Of a DNA stretch of 64,000 nucleotides, positions 24,527-35,523 are shown piece by piece. Both the position numbers and the translations under genes were made by a program. The stretch is from Euonymus europaeus (Eukaryota; Streptophyta; Magnoliopsida; Celastrales; Celastraceae): the NCBI GenBank assembly GCA_963580455.1, contig OY756960.1, forward strand, positions 8,184,001 through 8,248,000, in the 5' to 3' direction. The notes beneath the pieces were generated by a model that made no database searches, was not told the DNA's origin, and saw only the letters and a program-made list of their open reading frames with translations. How positions within the stretch are numbered: the stretch's first letter is position 1; each line of letters starts with the position of its first letter.

Positions 24527-24531
24527 ACACC
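24527..24531. repeat. Target site duplication ACACC, right copy
   Basis: Second copy of the 5-bp duplication flanking the non-coding element. Confidence 0.93.
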
Positions 24532-25127
24532 AGTTATATATATATATATAAAATGAAGAGGGTCAAGCCTATATGATTAATTGGTTGGCTATCTTTATTT
24601 CTTTTATGGTTATTTTTGAAATATGTTTCTTTTTTTCGTAAAAATTATGTGCAGTTATTTCATGTTTGTTCATATTTCAATTTTCATGCATTCACATGCA
24701 CACAAATAGCCTACCACCCAGGCTCATACCTCTAGTATATTAGAGAGGGTTGACCACTATTCTCGTGAGATTCTATCTCCGAATGGATAGTGGAAAACAT
24801 CATCACCGGATTGACCTATCTTAAAAGTTATGGGAGGGCTTTTGTCTCAATAGTTGGGATTTAAAAGAAACATGATCCGGGACCTCGAGAGATAGTTAGA
24901 AAAACCTATCCATGCACCTTACAAACCCTAGATCCATGCTCAAAACCTTCTGAAATTTAGGTTATCCCCATGTACATATTTCAATTTTTATGGAAATTAT
25001 TATTCAATGCTAAGTTTTATTTCCCTATTTTTTATCCTCTACTAATGAACTTGCTTTCCATTACATCCACATAAGCACAATCATTGCAATTTGGTTTGAT
25101 AATATTTTCAACACATCTATCAATTAA
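24532..25127 (+). other. Leader of Ogre-like element before ORF1
   Basis: About 600 bp of untranslated leader after the PBS, starting with a TA repeat. No ORF, structural RNA or other recognisable signal was seen. Confidence 0.6.
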
Positions 25128-27057
25128 ATGGCATCAAAGATTCCCACTTGTGAGAAAATTGACATATATGATGTAAGGGAAGAGCCGAGTAAAATGTAAT
25201 CTGAGCATGGATATAGCTTGAAGGAGGATGTCATATTGCCAAGTGTAATGAAAACAAAATTTCAAGGGTCCTCCTAGCCACGCTTAGTAAGCTTGTGGAC
25301 GCATGAAAGTCAGAAATTGGGCCCGAAATTTTCTCAAAAATATGGTCTTCTTGGAAGTTTATTAAAGGTTGCTACACCAGTGACATTACTTCAGGCAGCA
25401 ATTCCTTATTGGGACCCGGCATACAGATGTTTCACATTTGAGCAGATAGATTTCTCACCCACAATTGAGGAATATGCTCAGATGTTGCAATTGTCGCCTC
25501 ATAATACAAAAATGTATTATTTTCATGAAAACATGTCTGCTGAAAAGATTGTTGCTAGAATTGTGGAACGTGAAATTGAAGATGTCAGGAAGATGGGATC
25601 ATACAAAGGGGGGAAATGGTGCTTCCCAATTGATGAATTAATAAAGCATGTTGAGAAAAAATCCTAGACAGTGTCAGGATAGTCAACATTGGCTCTTGCG
25701 ACATATAAAGCAGTGTTGTTTTCTTGCACTCAAGGATATGTGGAAGGGAGAGTAATCAAGCACTTCAATCAAGTAGAGCAGGGTACAAATGCAATTCCTG
25801 CAATCATATGTGAGACAATTTGTTCCCCTAACTTTTGTCGCCGCAACACAAAGGCAAGGTTTAATGGATGCTCAGCCCTACTTGGAATCTGGTTAATGAG
25901 TCACCTTCAATATTACATGAAGATTGACTTTCGCTAAATTCATTTCAAAGATCATACTCGACTAGAAAGAAGACCAATATTAGAATTTACAGAAATTCAA
26001 TGGAAGCGAGGGTATCCGAGTATTGAAGAATGGAAAGAGGTTTTACAATCATTGGATGTTTATAGCATCGAAGTAAGGACACTTTGGTTCTTACCTAGTG
26101 TATTTCTATATAGATGTGGTGATTTTCCTTGGGTTCCTCTCTTAGACCCGTGGGGAACAGTCAGTCATGCGTCGACTTTGGTTTTTCGTCAGATGGGATC
26201 TAATCCTTGTATTCCAGCCACACATGGGTTACTTGACCTTGAATTTTCTTATGGAAAACGTACATCAGATGAGAAGAAAAACCATTTCAAAAGCTTGCAT
26301 TGAAGACAGAGATACCCATATGGAAAGGATAAGGGCATTTTGTAATATGGTCGAGAAGAGTGATGTGAAATCTCAAAGTAGGGAGGAGGATGACCAAAAG
26401 AGGAAAAGTTCTGACATTGAAGAAGATAAAGACTTAGCTGCAACAAAGATTAAGAATTTAGAAAAGGCACTAAAGAAAATGGCTCAAGAGGTAGAAAAAT
26501 ATAAGGGAAAATACGAAATGAAAAAAGAAGAGCTTTCTAAAGCTAGATTACAAGAAGAAGAAGAAATGAAAGAATTGCCAAGAGTAAGCAAAGAAATGAG
26601 ACTGTTAGAGCAGGATAATTGGCGGATGCAATTCGAACTTGAAAAGGCCAAAGATGTAATTTTCTACGCATTGGGAGATGCTAAAGCATGGAAATCACAA
26701 TACCAAAACATGGAGCGAGCAAATGCTACCATGGAAATAGCCATAAGAAGAAGTCATGATGAAATCAGTAAGTTAAAAGCAGTATATCAGACTTTGCTTA
26801 GACAAAGCCAAATCAGGGTTAATGAGTTAGACAATCAGAATGAGGAATTATTTCATGGCCTCATAGAAGATCGCGAAGTGCTTGCAACACTCACACGTCA
26901 AATTGGGGTAGCAATGTGTCAAGTGACTAAGCTGTCTGCATGGGCTATTTCTGTTGATGAGAATGCAGCAAAATTGAGGCAGAGTGAAATATTCCAGGTC
27001 CAGAATTTGGGAAAGTCCTACAATTCTTGGATAGTCTTTGTAAAGACTTGGAGATAA
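25128..27057 (+). pseudogene. ORF1 of Ogre-like element (upstream of gag), broken
   Basis: From the ATG at 25128 (MASKIPTCEKIDIYD) one frame can be followed to about 26260 with in-frame stops at 25197, 25275, 25665, 25680 and 25935. A frameshift near 26260-26300 leads into a frame open to 27057. The first part (WDPAYRCFTFEQIDF, PTIEEYAQML, FPWVPLLDPWG, PATHGLLDLEFSYG) resembles the plant domain of unknown function (DUF7745-like) found in ORFs before gag in many plant gypsy elements. The second part (about 26320-26950) is Lys/Glu-rich with long heptad-like helices, most likely coiled coil. An ORF before gag is a hallmark of Ogre elements; its role is unknown. The domain name is from memory. 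Confidence 0.75.
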
Positions 27058-27347
27058 TTAGAGGACTCTAGCATGGGGGATTTCCAAATTAAAGATTAGT
27101 TTCATGTATTTAATAACTAATGTTATGTAATAGTATAAGTTTTTTTACTAAAATAATGTTTTGTTTTTATTATCTTTTCAAATTGCAATGACTACATAGG
27201 ACTTCTACAAACACAAACAGACATGAGAAAATAACGACAAACAATTGAATTAATCATGCCACATTTTTATATAGGGGCATTATAGATCTAAAGGATCAAC
27301 ATCGCCATCCTTATCACACCAGGTTACAAGCACAAATTGCTAAAGCC
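27058..27347 (+). other. Spacer between ORF1 and gag
   Basis: AT-rich spacer with no recognisable feature. The 3' end (about 27290-27347) may encode the worn N-terminus of gag, since the gag frame is open upstream of its first ATG. Confidence 0.5.
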
Positions 27348-28886
27348 ATGGAGAATGAACAGTAGAAGGAGTTAGCAGAGAAGCAGAGTCAGGATATTGC
27401 AACCTTAAAAGAACAAATGGTTTTTTTTGTTAATCAGATGTCCCAACTTATGAAGGGAAAAGCGTTGGTAGAAGGATCGTCTTTGAAAGAAGATCCAATG
27501 TACCCTTCTTATGATCATGCACCAGTGAATTTATCTGGGAATGTGTCAAAAACAAGTGTTGAATTGGCTCAGGGTAGTGGTCCTTTATTGTTGGATTCCC
27601 AACAAAAGATGAGTTATGTACCCCCAGTTAATGTAGAGGAGGAAGATAAGGGTGTCAATATGGAACAATTCAAGAGGATGGAAAAATGGATGCATGCTAT
27701 AGAAGGATTTGGGCCCGTAGGTGCTTTAAGTCCTCATAAGTTATGTCTGGTGAAGAATCTGTTCATTCCTCCTGATTTTAAACTTCCTGTCTTCACCCTT
27801 TTCGATGGTACTGGAGTTCCTCTTGACCACTTGACTATGTATTTAAGAAGGATGCAACCGTATGTTCATGATGAGAAGATGTTGATCCATTTCTTCCAGG
27901 AAAGCCTAACAGGGGTTGTAACTCGTTGGTTTACAAGCTTAGACCCGTCCTTCGTGATGGCCTGGGAGGGTCTAGCTAACTTATTTCTCAAAAAGTATGA
28001 ATACAATGTGCAAAAGGTCCTCACCATTTACGATCTTCAGGGTACTACCATGAAGGAAGGGGAAAGTTTTAGAGACTGGGCCCATCGGTGGAGAGACCTA
28101 GTGTCTCAAATACATCCCCCACTTGCAGAAGAAGATTTAGTTAACGCATTTACTGATGCACTTCGAGAACCATATACATCCAAGATTGCTGGAGGGGGCC
28201 ATGCAGGTTTGGGAGAAATAATTCGGGCTGGAGAACGCATTGAATGTTGTGTCCAAAGAGGAACAATCAACATGCAAGTCATAGTGCCTGAGAAGCGAGA
28301 ACCTCAGAAAGGAGGCAAAGTGAAAAGGAAGGAAAATGGGGTACACACCATAAATTATGGCTTTAATCCTACTTATAGCCTTCCTACCTCCGAATACAAG
28401 CCACAAAATAATGCTCCCAGATTTTCTAGCCCGTATAATCTGTATCTTCCCCAGAGTTATCAACCATTCCCTCGTAATTTCCATCCACCGCCACCAAACT
28501 ATCAACAACCTCACCAAAATTTTTGGTCTCCCCAGACTTATCAAACCTTTGAAACCAATCCCAAGCCTCGAAGGCAACTTGAAGAATTTACCCCTATACC
28601 CAACACTTATGCCCAATGCTATGCCAAGCTATTAGTCCAATCAGCAATTACACCTATTCTTGGAGGGACCCAAAATCCACCCTATCCTCCATGGCATAAT
28701 CCCGAGGTGACATGCGTTTATCACGGAGGTTCCCCCGGACATTCAATTGAAAGTTGTGTGCCTTTTAAAAGGATTGTGCAGAATATGATCAATTCTGGAT
28801 GGCTAAATTTTGATGGAATCAAAAAGCCTTATGTAACCAATAATCCCTTGCCTGATCATGCGAATGAGGGAATTAATGTCATTTAG
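27348..28886 (+). pseudogene. Ogre-like gag
   Basis: The ATG at 27348 is followed by a TAG at 27363, and the frame is then open from 27366 to 28886. The gag (capsid) domain lies at about residues 120-285 of the part counted from 27417 (FKLPVFTLFDGTGVPLDHL, LTGVVTRWFTSLD, GESFRDWAHRWRDL). A Pro/Tyr/Gln-rich linker follows, then a zinc-binding-like motif CVYHGGSPGHSIESC at 28713-28757, of C-x2-H-x5-H-x4-C form rather than the classical CCHC knuckle. The frame ends at a TAG, and the next homologous segment lies in another frame, so a frameshift near 28860-28915 is likely. Confidence 0.85.
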
Positions 28887-29762
28887 GAGTCAGAGTCGAA
28901 GGGAAGTTGCTGAGGTAATCATGCCTTTGGGTATGGTGTTGAATATTCTACAAAAGGAGGGATTTATTGAAAAGGAAGATTTGGACTCTATACTGAGGTA
29001 TGATGGTTATGATGGATCCAAGACTTGCGAATTTCATAAAGATGTGCAAAGGCATTCTCTGGAATTTTGTTTTCGATTTCGAGAAAGACTGCAACATTTG
29101 ATCGACACTAAAAAGATAGTGTTTGAAATGAAATCTAGTAAATCTAAAATGATTAACGTCATTGGGGAGGAATTCTATAAAGGACCAAGTCTCGGTGGAT
29201 GTGGAAAATCGATTGTGTTACAATATTTTATGGAAGATGCATCAATTACTCCTTCAAAGCCTACTTACACAAGTGATAAAACAGTCTCATGGTCATATGA
29301 AAATAAACAATCTAAAGGTATTGTGGATAATATTTCAGGAATTAGTGGAATGACCTGAAGTGGGCGTGTTTATTCTCAAGGAGAATCAAGCATGAATCTA
29401 GGGTTGAAAGCAGAAGCTGAAAAAAAAGAAGAAAGGGAAGGAGGTAGTAGGTGCAGAGGAAATTAGTAAGGCAACAAATGGGTGAGGAAGTGAAAAAGGC
29501 AGTAACTAAAGGGGATATTCAGGAGTTTCTGAAAATTGTTCGTCAGAGTGAATACATGATTGTAGATCAATTAAGGAAGACTCTTTCTAAGATTTCCATC
29601 TTGGAATTGATTATGAGCTCTGAACCACATCGAAAGGTGTTGTTAAGAATGTTGAATCAGGCTTATGTGCCAGAGAAGATTCCGACAGAATCTTTTGATG
29701 GGATCGTTGGAAACGTGCGCTACTCACTTGTTGTCATTTATGGAATAGAAGATCCCAGATGA
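28887..29762 (+). pseudogene. Ogre-like gag C-terminal region and gag/protease linker
   Basis: Two frame segments. The first (frame open to 29358) has EVAEVIMPLGMVLNILQKEG and a second C-x2-H-x5-H-x4-C motif, CEFHKDVQRHSLEFC (29026-29070), the partner of the one in gag. The second (29451-29762) has DIQEFLKIVRQSEYMIVDQL, ISILELIMSSEPHRKVLLRML and FDGIVGNV, the segment that normally precedes the protease in this lineage. The segments lie in different frames, and a further one-base indel near 29751 separates them from the protease. Confidence 0.8.
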
Positions 29763-29766
29763 AGGG

Positions 29767-30837
29767 ATGGGGCATAATAAGGCACTACACATTTCAGCTA
29801 TGTGTAGGCGATTCGAGGTAGCAAGTATCTTGATCGTTAATGGGTCCTCGTTGAACATTTTGCCAAAGGAAACTTTTGATCGCCTTCCCATTGATAGGTC
29901 CTCTATGAAACAAGTGCCCGTAGTGGCTAAGGCATTTGCTGGAACCAAAAAGGAGATAATGGGGAAGATTGAGGTTCCGTTAGAGATTGCAAATGTAACC
30001 TTCAACATTCCTTTCATGGTAATGGATATCTCGCCGGCTTATAGTTGCTTATTGGGAAGACCATGGATCCATACTGCTGGCGCAGTCCCATCATCTTTGC
30101 ACCAAAGCCTCAAGTTTGCTTATGAAGGAAGGGTATACATTGTGAAAGGGCAAACTGAATGGATGGTGGCTAGCCTTTCTAATTCACTCCACATTGATGT
30201 TCCTTTGCAAGGGATTGAAAGTTCATTTCAATCATTTGAGATTGCCACTACTAGTTTTGTGAAAGAAGCACAGTTTTTAGTGCAACCTCAATTATCCAGG
30301 GTGGCTAAATTTATTGCTAAAGTGATGTTAAAAATGGGATTTCAACTAGGAAGAGGTCTTGGTAAGAAGGAGCATGAGATAAGAAAGCCAGTAGTGATAC
30401 TGAAACATGCTGAGCGTTGGGGGCTTTGGTATAAGCCTACTAGAGCTGACAAGATACAAGCGCGCGTTGAAAAACAAGCAAAGAGAATTGCTTGTCTTGA
30501 GAGACGAGAGCTAAAGGTTGAGAGGAAGACAATCCCTTGGCTCTATGAAAGCTTTATATTTGGGGATTTTCTGGAGAAAGTGAACCCACCCAACACTGGG
30601 GCAATTTTTGGAAAATTTTCTTTGAATTTGTCTGTTGATCAACGGGAAGTGAACCAAAATAGAGTTACTTTTGGGAAGCTGTGTGAGCAATTCAAGGAAT
30701 TCCATGTCGCTGTCGTGGAAGCAGGTCAAAACTCGACTGCAAATTCCCATTACGTTATATCTCGTTCACTAGGTTTCGAGCTCAGTAACTATACTAGTGT
30801 GGAATTGTCAGTATCTATCAGCAGCCTTCCAGAGTAA
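29767..30837 (+). pseudogene. Ogre-like aspartic protease with G-patch domain
   Basis: An intact 356-codon frame from GHNKALHISAMCRR. The retropepsin active site reads LIVNGSSLNILPK: the catalytic Asp is replaced by Val (codon 29836-29838), so no activity is expected although the rest of the fold is kept (VMDISPAYSCLLGRPWIH). From about residue 179 there is a G-patch motif (MLKMGFQLGRGLGKKEHEI), a Gly-rich nucleic-acid-binding module that follows protease in this group. A basic, possibly helical tail follows. The frame stops at 30835-30837, before RT. Confidence 0.85.
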
Positions 30838-31080
30838 TCTCTATATGCACTACCATCAGTGCCTAGCTCATGGTTACTAATTGGGCTTTTGTAATGAACA
30901 TGTCTTTAATTTTTCTTTGATGAATTTTTAGTATGGCTGTTGCATGTTGCATCATTCCTCTGTTCCTATATTTTCCTTCTATGTTCACCATCAATAAAAG
31001 TTCTCGTTCAGAATTCTCATAGTCGATCTCTTTCGTTCTTCTATCATTTTTATATGTCAAATCTCACACATTCCATCATT
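30838..31080 (+). other. Spacer between protease and RT, possible intron remnant
   Basis: AT-rich, full of stops in every frame, with no polymerase similarity. Ogre elements are known to carry an intron between protease and RT, and this is the right place for one. I could not define splice sites with confidence. Confidence 0.35.
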
Positions 31081-31908
31081 TCATTTAACTGGATTGAAAT
31101 TGATGATAATTAAGAAGATGAAACTAATGAACCAGATTTTGGTACACCTATTAACAATGTAGAATTTGATTCTGATATTGAGGATAAATTTGAAATATCA
31201 CCAAAAATCTTAAGACAAGTTAGTCAAGAGGAAAAGATAATTCAACCGCACAGAGAAACAATTTAAGTCGTTAATTTGGGGACAAATGATCAGAAAAAGG
31301 AGGTAAGAATAGGTGCGGCCCTTGAAAGGGAAGACAAAGAAAGATTGATATAGTTATTACATGAATACCAAGATATTTTTGCATGGTCTTATATGATATG
31401 CCAGGGCTCGATACGGATATAGTGGTCCATAGATTACCATAGAAGCGAGATTGTCCTCCGATAAAACAAAAGTTAAGGAGGTTGAAGCCTGACATGCTTC
31501 TTAAAATTAGGGATGAGGTGAAGAAGCAATTTGACGCAGGATTCCTTGCTGTAGCAAAATATCCTGAATGGGTAGCAAATATTGTACCAATCCCTAAAAA
31601 GGATGGAAAAGTTTGAATATCTGTGGATTATAGGGATCTTAATCGAGCAAGTCTGAAGGATGACTTTCCTTTGCCTCAGATTGACATACTGGTGGACAAT
31701 ATGGCTAAACATTTTGCATTCTCCTTCATGGATGGATTTTTAAGTTACAATCAAATCAAAATGGCAAAATTGAATCCTTCAAAGTGCACATTTGGGGCAA
31801 CATCAAGAAAATTATTGGGTTTCATTGTTAGTAGAAAAGGCATTGAAGTGGATCCTGACAAGGTGAACGCAATTTTAGAAATGCCGCCTCCTCACACTGA
31901 GAAAGGTT
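31081..31908 (+). pseudogene. Ogre-like reverse transcriptase, catalytic core deleted
   Basis: The N-terminal linker is recognisable though stop-ridden (EVRIGAALERED, LLHEYQDIFAWSY). RT begins with KKQFDAGFLAVAKYPEWVAN, IPKKDGKV, a TGA at about 31615, and VDYRDLNRASLKDDFPLPQIDILVDN. After SYNQIKMA (to about 31765) the frame jumps directly to KLNPSKCTFGATSRKLLGFIV. The intervening palm segment, including the YxDD-type catalytic box, is gone, while the frame is kept. The coding match ends at a frameshift near 31905. It cannot encode a working polymerase. Confidence 0.88.
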
Positions 31909-32320
31909 AGAGGTTTCCTAGGGAGACTCAACTATATTGCCAGATTCATGTCACAGTTGACAACTACATGTGAGCCAATCTTTAAGTTGCTCCATAAAAG
32001 TAATCCATCTGAATGGAATGAAGAATGCCAAGTTTCCTTTGAGAAGATCAAACAATATTTCCAAAATCTGCCTGTCTTGATGCCTCCAGTCGCGGGGAGA
32101 CCATTAATTCTTTACTTAACTATGTCAGATAATTCGATGGGATGTATGCTTGGGCAATATGATTCATTTGGGAAGATAGAGCATGCAATTTATTATTTGA
32201 GTAAGAAGTTTACTAGTTGTGAGGCTAACTACTCTATGTTGGAGAAGACTTGTTGCTCATTGGCGTGGGCAGCACATAGACTCAGACAATATATGTTGTA
32301 TACACTACTTGGTTAATCTC
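31909..32320 (+). pseudogene. Ogre-like RT thumb/connection and first RNase H
   Basis: Starts RGFLGRLNYIARFMSQLTTTCEP and continues WNEECQVSFEKIKQYF, LILYLTMSDNSMGCMLGQ, AIYYLSKKFTSCEANYSMLEKTCCSLAWA and HRLRQYML. This is the gypsy RNase H module with a degenerate active site. It runs off frame near 32300-32316, and the remainder continues in the next entry. Confidence 0.85.
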
Positions 32321-32324
32321 CAGA

Positions 32325-32999
32325 ATGGACCCGATCAAATATATATTTGAGAAGCCATCTCTTTCAGGTAGGATTGCAACATGGCAGATGTTATTGTCAG
32401 AGTATGATTTTCTGTATGTTACCCAAAAGGCTGTCAAGGGAACTACGGTAGCAGATTACTTGGCAGAACAAGCAGTTGATGATTTTCGGCCAATGAATAT
32501 GGGATTCTCGGATGGAGAAGTTTTGACTTTGGAAATAGAGAATCGAAAAAATTCAGATCAATGGGTCATGTTATTCGGTGGTGCTTCTAATATTACTGGT
32601 AGCGGAGTAGGGGCTGTACTTATTTCTCCGGAAGGCAAAGATACCCCATTTACTGCAAAGCTATATTTCGAATGTACTAACAATGTATCTGACTATGACG
32701 CATGTACCATGGGAATTCAAGCTGCTATTGATTTTGGTATTAAGAAGCTTCGAGTTTATGGGGACTTTCAACTAGTGATCAGACAGTTATGTGATGAATG
32801 GGAGACTCGGGACATCAAATTGGTGCCATACTATCAGTATATCAAGGAGTTGATCAAGTTTTTTGACTGTATAAAATTTGATCATATTCTAAGGGAAGAA
32901 AATCAAATGGCGGATGCTTTGGCTATCCTAGCAGCCATGTTTGACTTAGATCCTCAAGGAGAGGTTGAAGTTATCAAGATTGAGAAGCGTGCAATTTAG
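32325..32999 (+). pseudogene. Ogre-like second RNase H (archaeal-type) domain
   Basis: A 224-codon frame. The first third (DPIKYIFEKPSLSGRIATWQMLLSEYDF, KGTTVADYLAEQ) closes the first RNase H region. From about residue 80 a second RNase H fold follows: WVMLFGGASNITGSGVGAVLISPEGK, NNVSDYDACTMGIQAAIDFG, LRVYGDFQLVIRQL and REENQMADALAILAA. Dual RNase H is characteristic of the Tat lineage. The first acidic active-site residue is Gly here (codon 32577-32579); the later Asp residues of VYGD and MADAL remain. The frame ends at a TAG at 32997-32999. Confidence 0.87.
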
Positions 33000-34287
33000 G
33001 CACACTGTTTGAATATTGTAAAAGAGCCTGATGGAAAACCATGGTATTATGATGTGAAGCAATACTTGGAGGGGGGAATACCTTATAGAAGCATCAGAAA
33101 ATGACAAGCGCACCATACGAAGGTTGGCAAGTTCCTTTTTCTTTGATGGGAGTGTGTTATATAAAAGAAGTCCAGGATTTATGTTTCTTCGATGTGTGGA
33201 TGTGGATGAAGCTAAGCAAATTATAGAAGAGATTCATGAGGGAATATGTGGCACTCACTCAAGTGGCCATTCGATGGCGAGGAAAATACTATGAGCAGAC
33301 TATTATTGGCTCACTATGGAGAGGGATTGTATTAGTTACGCGGTTAAATGCCATAAATGCCAGGTTTATGCGGATAAGACTCATGTTCCAGTAAACCCTT
33401 TACGTGTATTAGCTGCTCCATGGCCATTTTCAATGTGGGGTTTGGATGTTATTGGTCCTATCGAGCCTAAGGCTTCCAATGGACATCATTTTATTCTGGT
33501 GGCGATCGATTACTTTACGTAGTGGGTGGAAGAAAATTCCTATGCTAACGTGACAAGTAATGTCATTGTGCGATTTTTGAGAAAGGATATTGTATGCCGC
33601 TATGGGGTTCTTGAAAGGATCATTACTGATAATGGCACAAATCTCAATAGTAACACGGTGAAAGATTTCTGTGAGCAGTTCAAGATTAAACATCATAATT
33701 CATCTCCTTATCGTCCTAAGATGAATGGAGTTGTTGAGGCAGCTAATAAAAAATTAAAAAGATCATTCAAAAGATGACAGAGAATTATAAAGATTGGTAC
33801 GAAAAGCTTTCTTATGCTTTATATGGGTACCGAACTTCAGTACGCACCTCCACGGGCGAAAGTCCTTTTGCTCTAGTATATGGGATAGAGGCGGTTCTTC
33901 TTATTGAAGCGAAAATTCCTTCATTAAGGGTAGTAGTCAAGGCCAATTTGGAGGAGACTGAGTGGGTTTGTACTCGGTATGAGGATTTGAATTTCATCGA
34001 GGAAAGAAGATTGGGAGCCCTTTGTAGAGGACAACTTTATCAAAGGCGGATGATAAGAGCAAATCAAAAGAAAATGCATCCTCGATGTTTTAGAGAATGA
34101 GATCTAGTATTGAAGATTATTCAACAGCCTCAAAAGGATTATCAAGGAAAATGGACTCCCACTTATGAAGGACCATATGTTATAAAGAAAGCATTTTCTG
34201 GGGGAGCAGTAAATTTTGACAAAGATGGACGGTGATGATGTGACTCATCCGGTGAATGCCGATGTTTTCAAGCGGTATTACGTGTAA
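33000..34287 (+). pseudogene. Ogre-like integrase
   Basis: Linker, then the HHCC zinc finger (IHEGICGTHSSGHSMARKIL … VKCHKCQVYAD) with a TGA at 33292. The DDE core follows, with WGLDVIGPIEP, a TAG at 33523, ITDNGTNLNS and MNGVVEAANKKLK; all three acidic residues are present. A frameshift near 33770 leads to YEKLSYALYGYRTSVRTSTGESPF and the C-terminal region, which has a TGA at 34098. Traces of the terminal sequence (GKWTPTYEGPYVIKKAFSGG, HPVNADVFKRYYV) run to a TAA at 34285-34287. No chromodomain is present, as expected for Tat-type elements. Confidence 0.87.
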
Positions 34288-35523
34288 AAAAAATCTCGTT
34301 AGAGTGAAAATCTGAAAGGGTGCTCTAAGCAAAAATTAGGGATAAATAAATTTCATTGAAAGTAAAAATCATTAGATCCAGTCACAAAGTCAATTTTCAT
34401 ACAGTTGGAAGAAGATTTGGCTTTGTTGAACTACAGAAGGATGTTTGAGCAAGTCACTAATTTGTCTCTTATGGGTATGAACGGGGGTGTAGAGTTGACC
34501 TCGCGAGGCCCACATTTAATGACAAAAAATGATTACGCACCAAAACTGGGGCAGTTTTGGGTGCGATAACTTTGGAAAAGTTCCAAATCATTAATAGAAG
34601 GGAAAGTTTGTTAGCCGATTCGAAGATAATCTCATGTGTTTCAGATTTGATCATTGTTAATTGGGTGCTTACCAAAACTGAAGAAATTTTGGTATGGTCT
34701 TCGAATTATCACCAATTTTGGTTTGTTTTTCTTTTCTTTGACCTCTATACACTTTTGTATATATTTTTATCCCAAGGAATTCTCGTTTGTCACCCCATAT
34801 TTTCAATAAAACTTTATGAGGTTATTCATTTCTCCAACTTTACTACTTGTTTTTTTTTCTTTCTTCCCATTCCAGTATGACAGTTCAATTATTATTCATA
34901 TCTCGAAATTTTTTATCATTTGCTTTAATTTGTTGGCATGCATAGCCGTATTATGAATTTATCACTGACGAAGTTTTGACTGGAAATATGATGAGTGCTT
35001 TAGAAAATTACTATTGATAGGAAATGGGTAGATGTTAGCATCCTATATTAAACAAGACCTGGAGAATAAATCTGTGGTTGGGAGAAGTATTTATCAAAAG
35101 AAGGATTACATGAGAAATTGTTATTATAAGATTTATGTCGTTGCTGGCTCGATGTAATTATTCATTAGTTTGGCTGTCAAGATTCCCTTTCCATTGGTTG
35201 ACATTTTCAATCAGATCAGTGATGGTATCGTCAATGTTAGGATCATGTCTCCATTTGTCTTTATCCAAGCAGCTTCTTTTTTTCAAACTTCCTATTGGCT
35301 GTTGTCATTTATTTTCTCAACATAGGGCTCACGAGTCATTATTGCTAAGGAATTCACATCACCATCAATTGGACTTTGTTAGCGAAATTTGTTCCAAGTC
35401 TTTCTCGTTACTAATAATGAAGCACTTCGTTATAAGCCCTCGTAGTTGGGAAATTTTCTTTCATTTTGTGGTTTGATCCAGATTTCCTTCTTCCTTTCAT
35501 TTGAGTTTGTCTTTGAAAGTATT
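34288..35523 (+). other. Spacer between integrase and the 3' ORF
   Basis: About 1.2 kb of AT-rich sequence with no recognised coding similarity. It has T-rich stretches near 34700-34870. Nothing else stands out. Confidence 0.5.

Noticed and set aside
34557..34880. 107-codon frame between integrase and the 3' ORF of the Ogre-like element
   Set aside because: Hydrophobic low-complexity C-terminal half from T-rich DNA, with no family pattern. Left as spacer.
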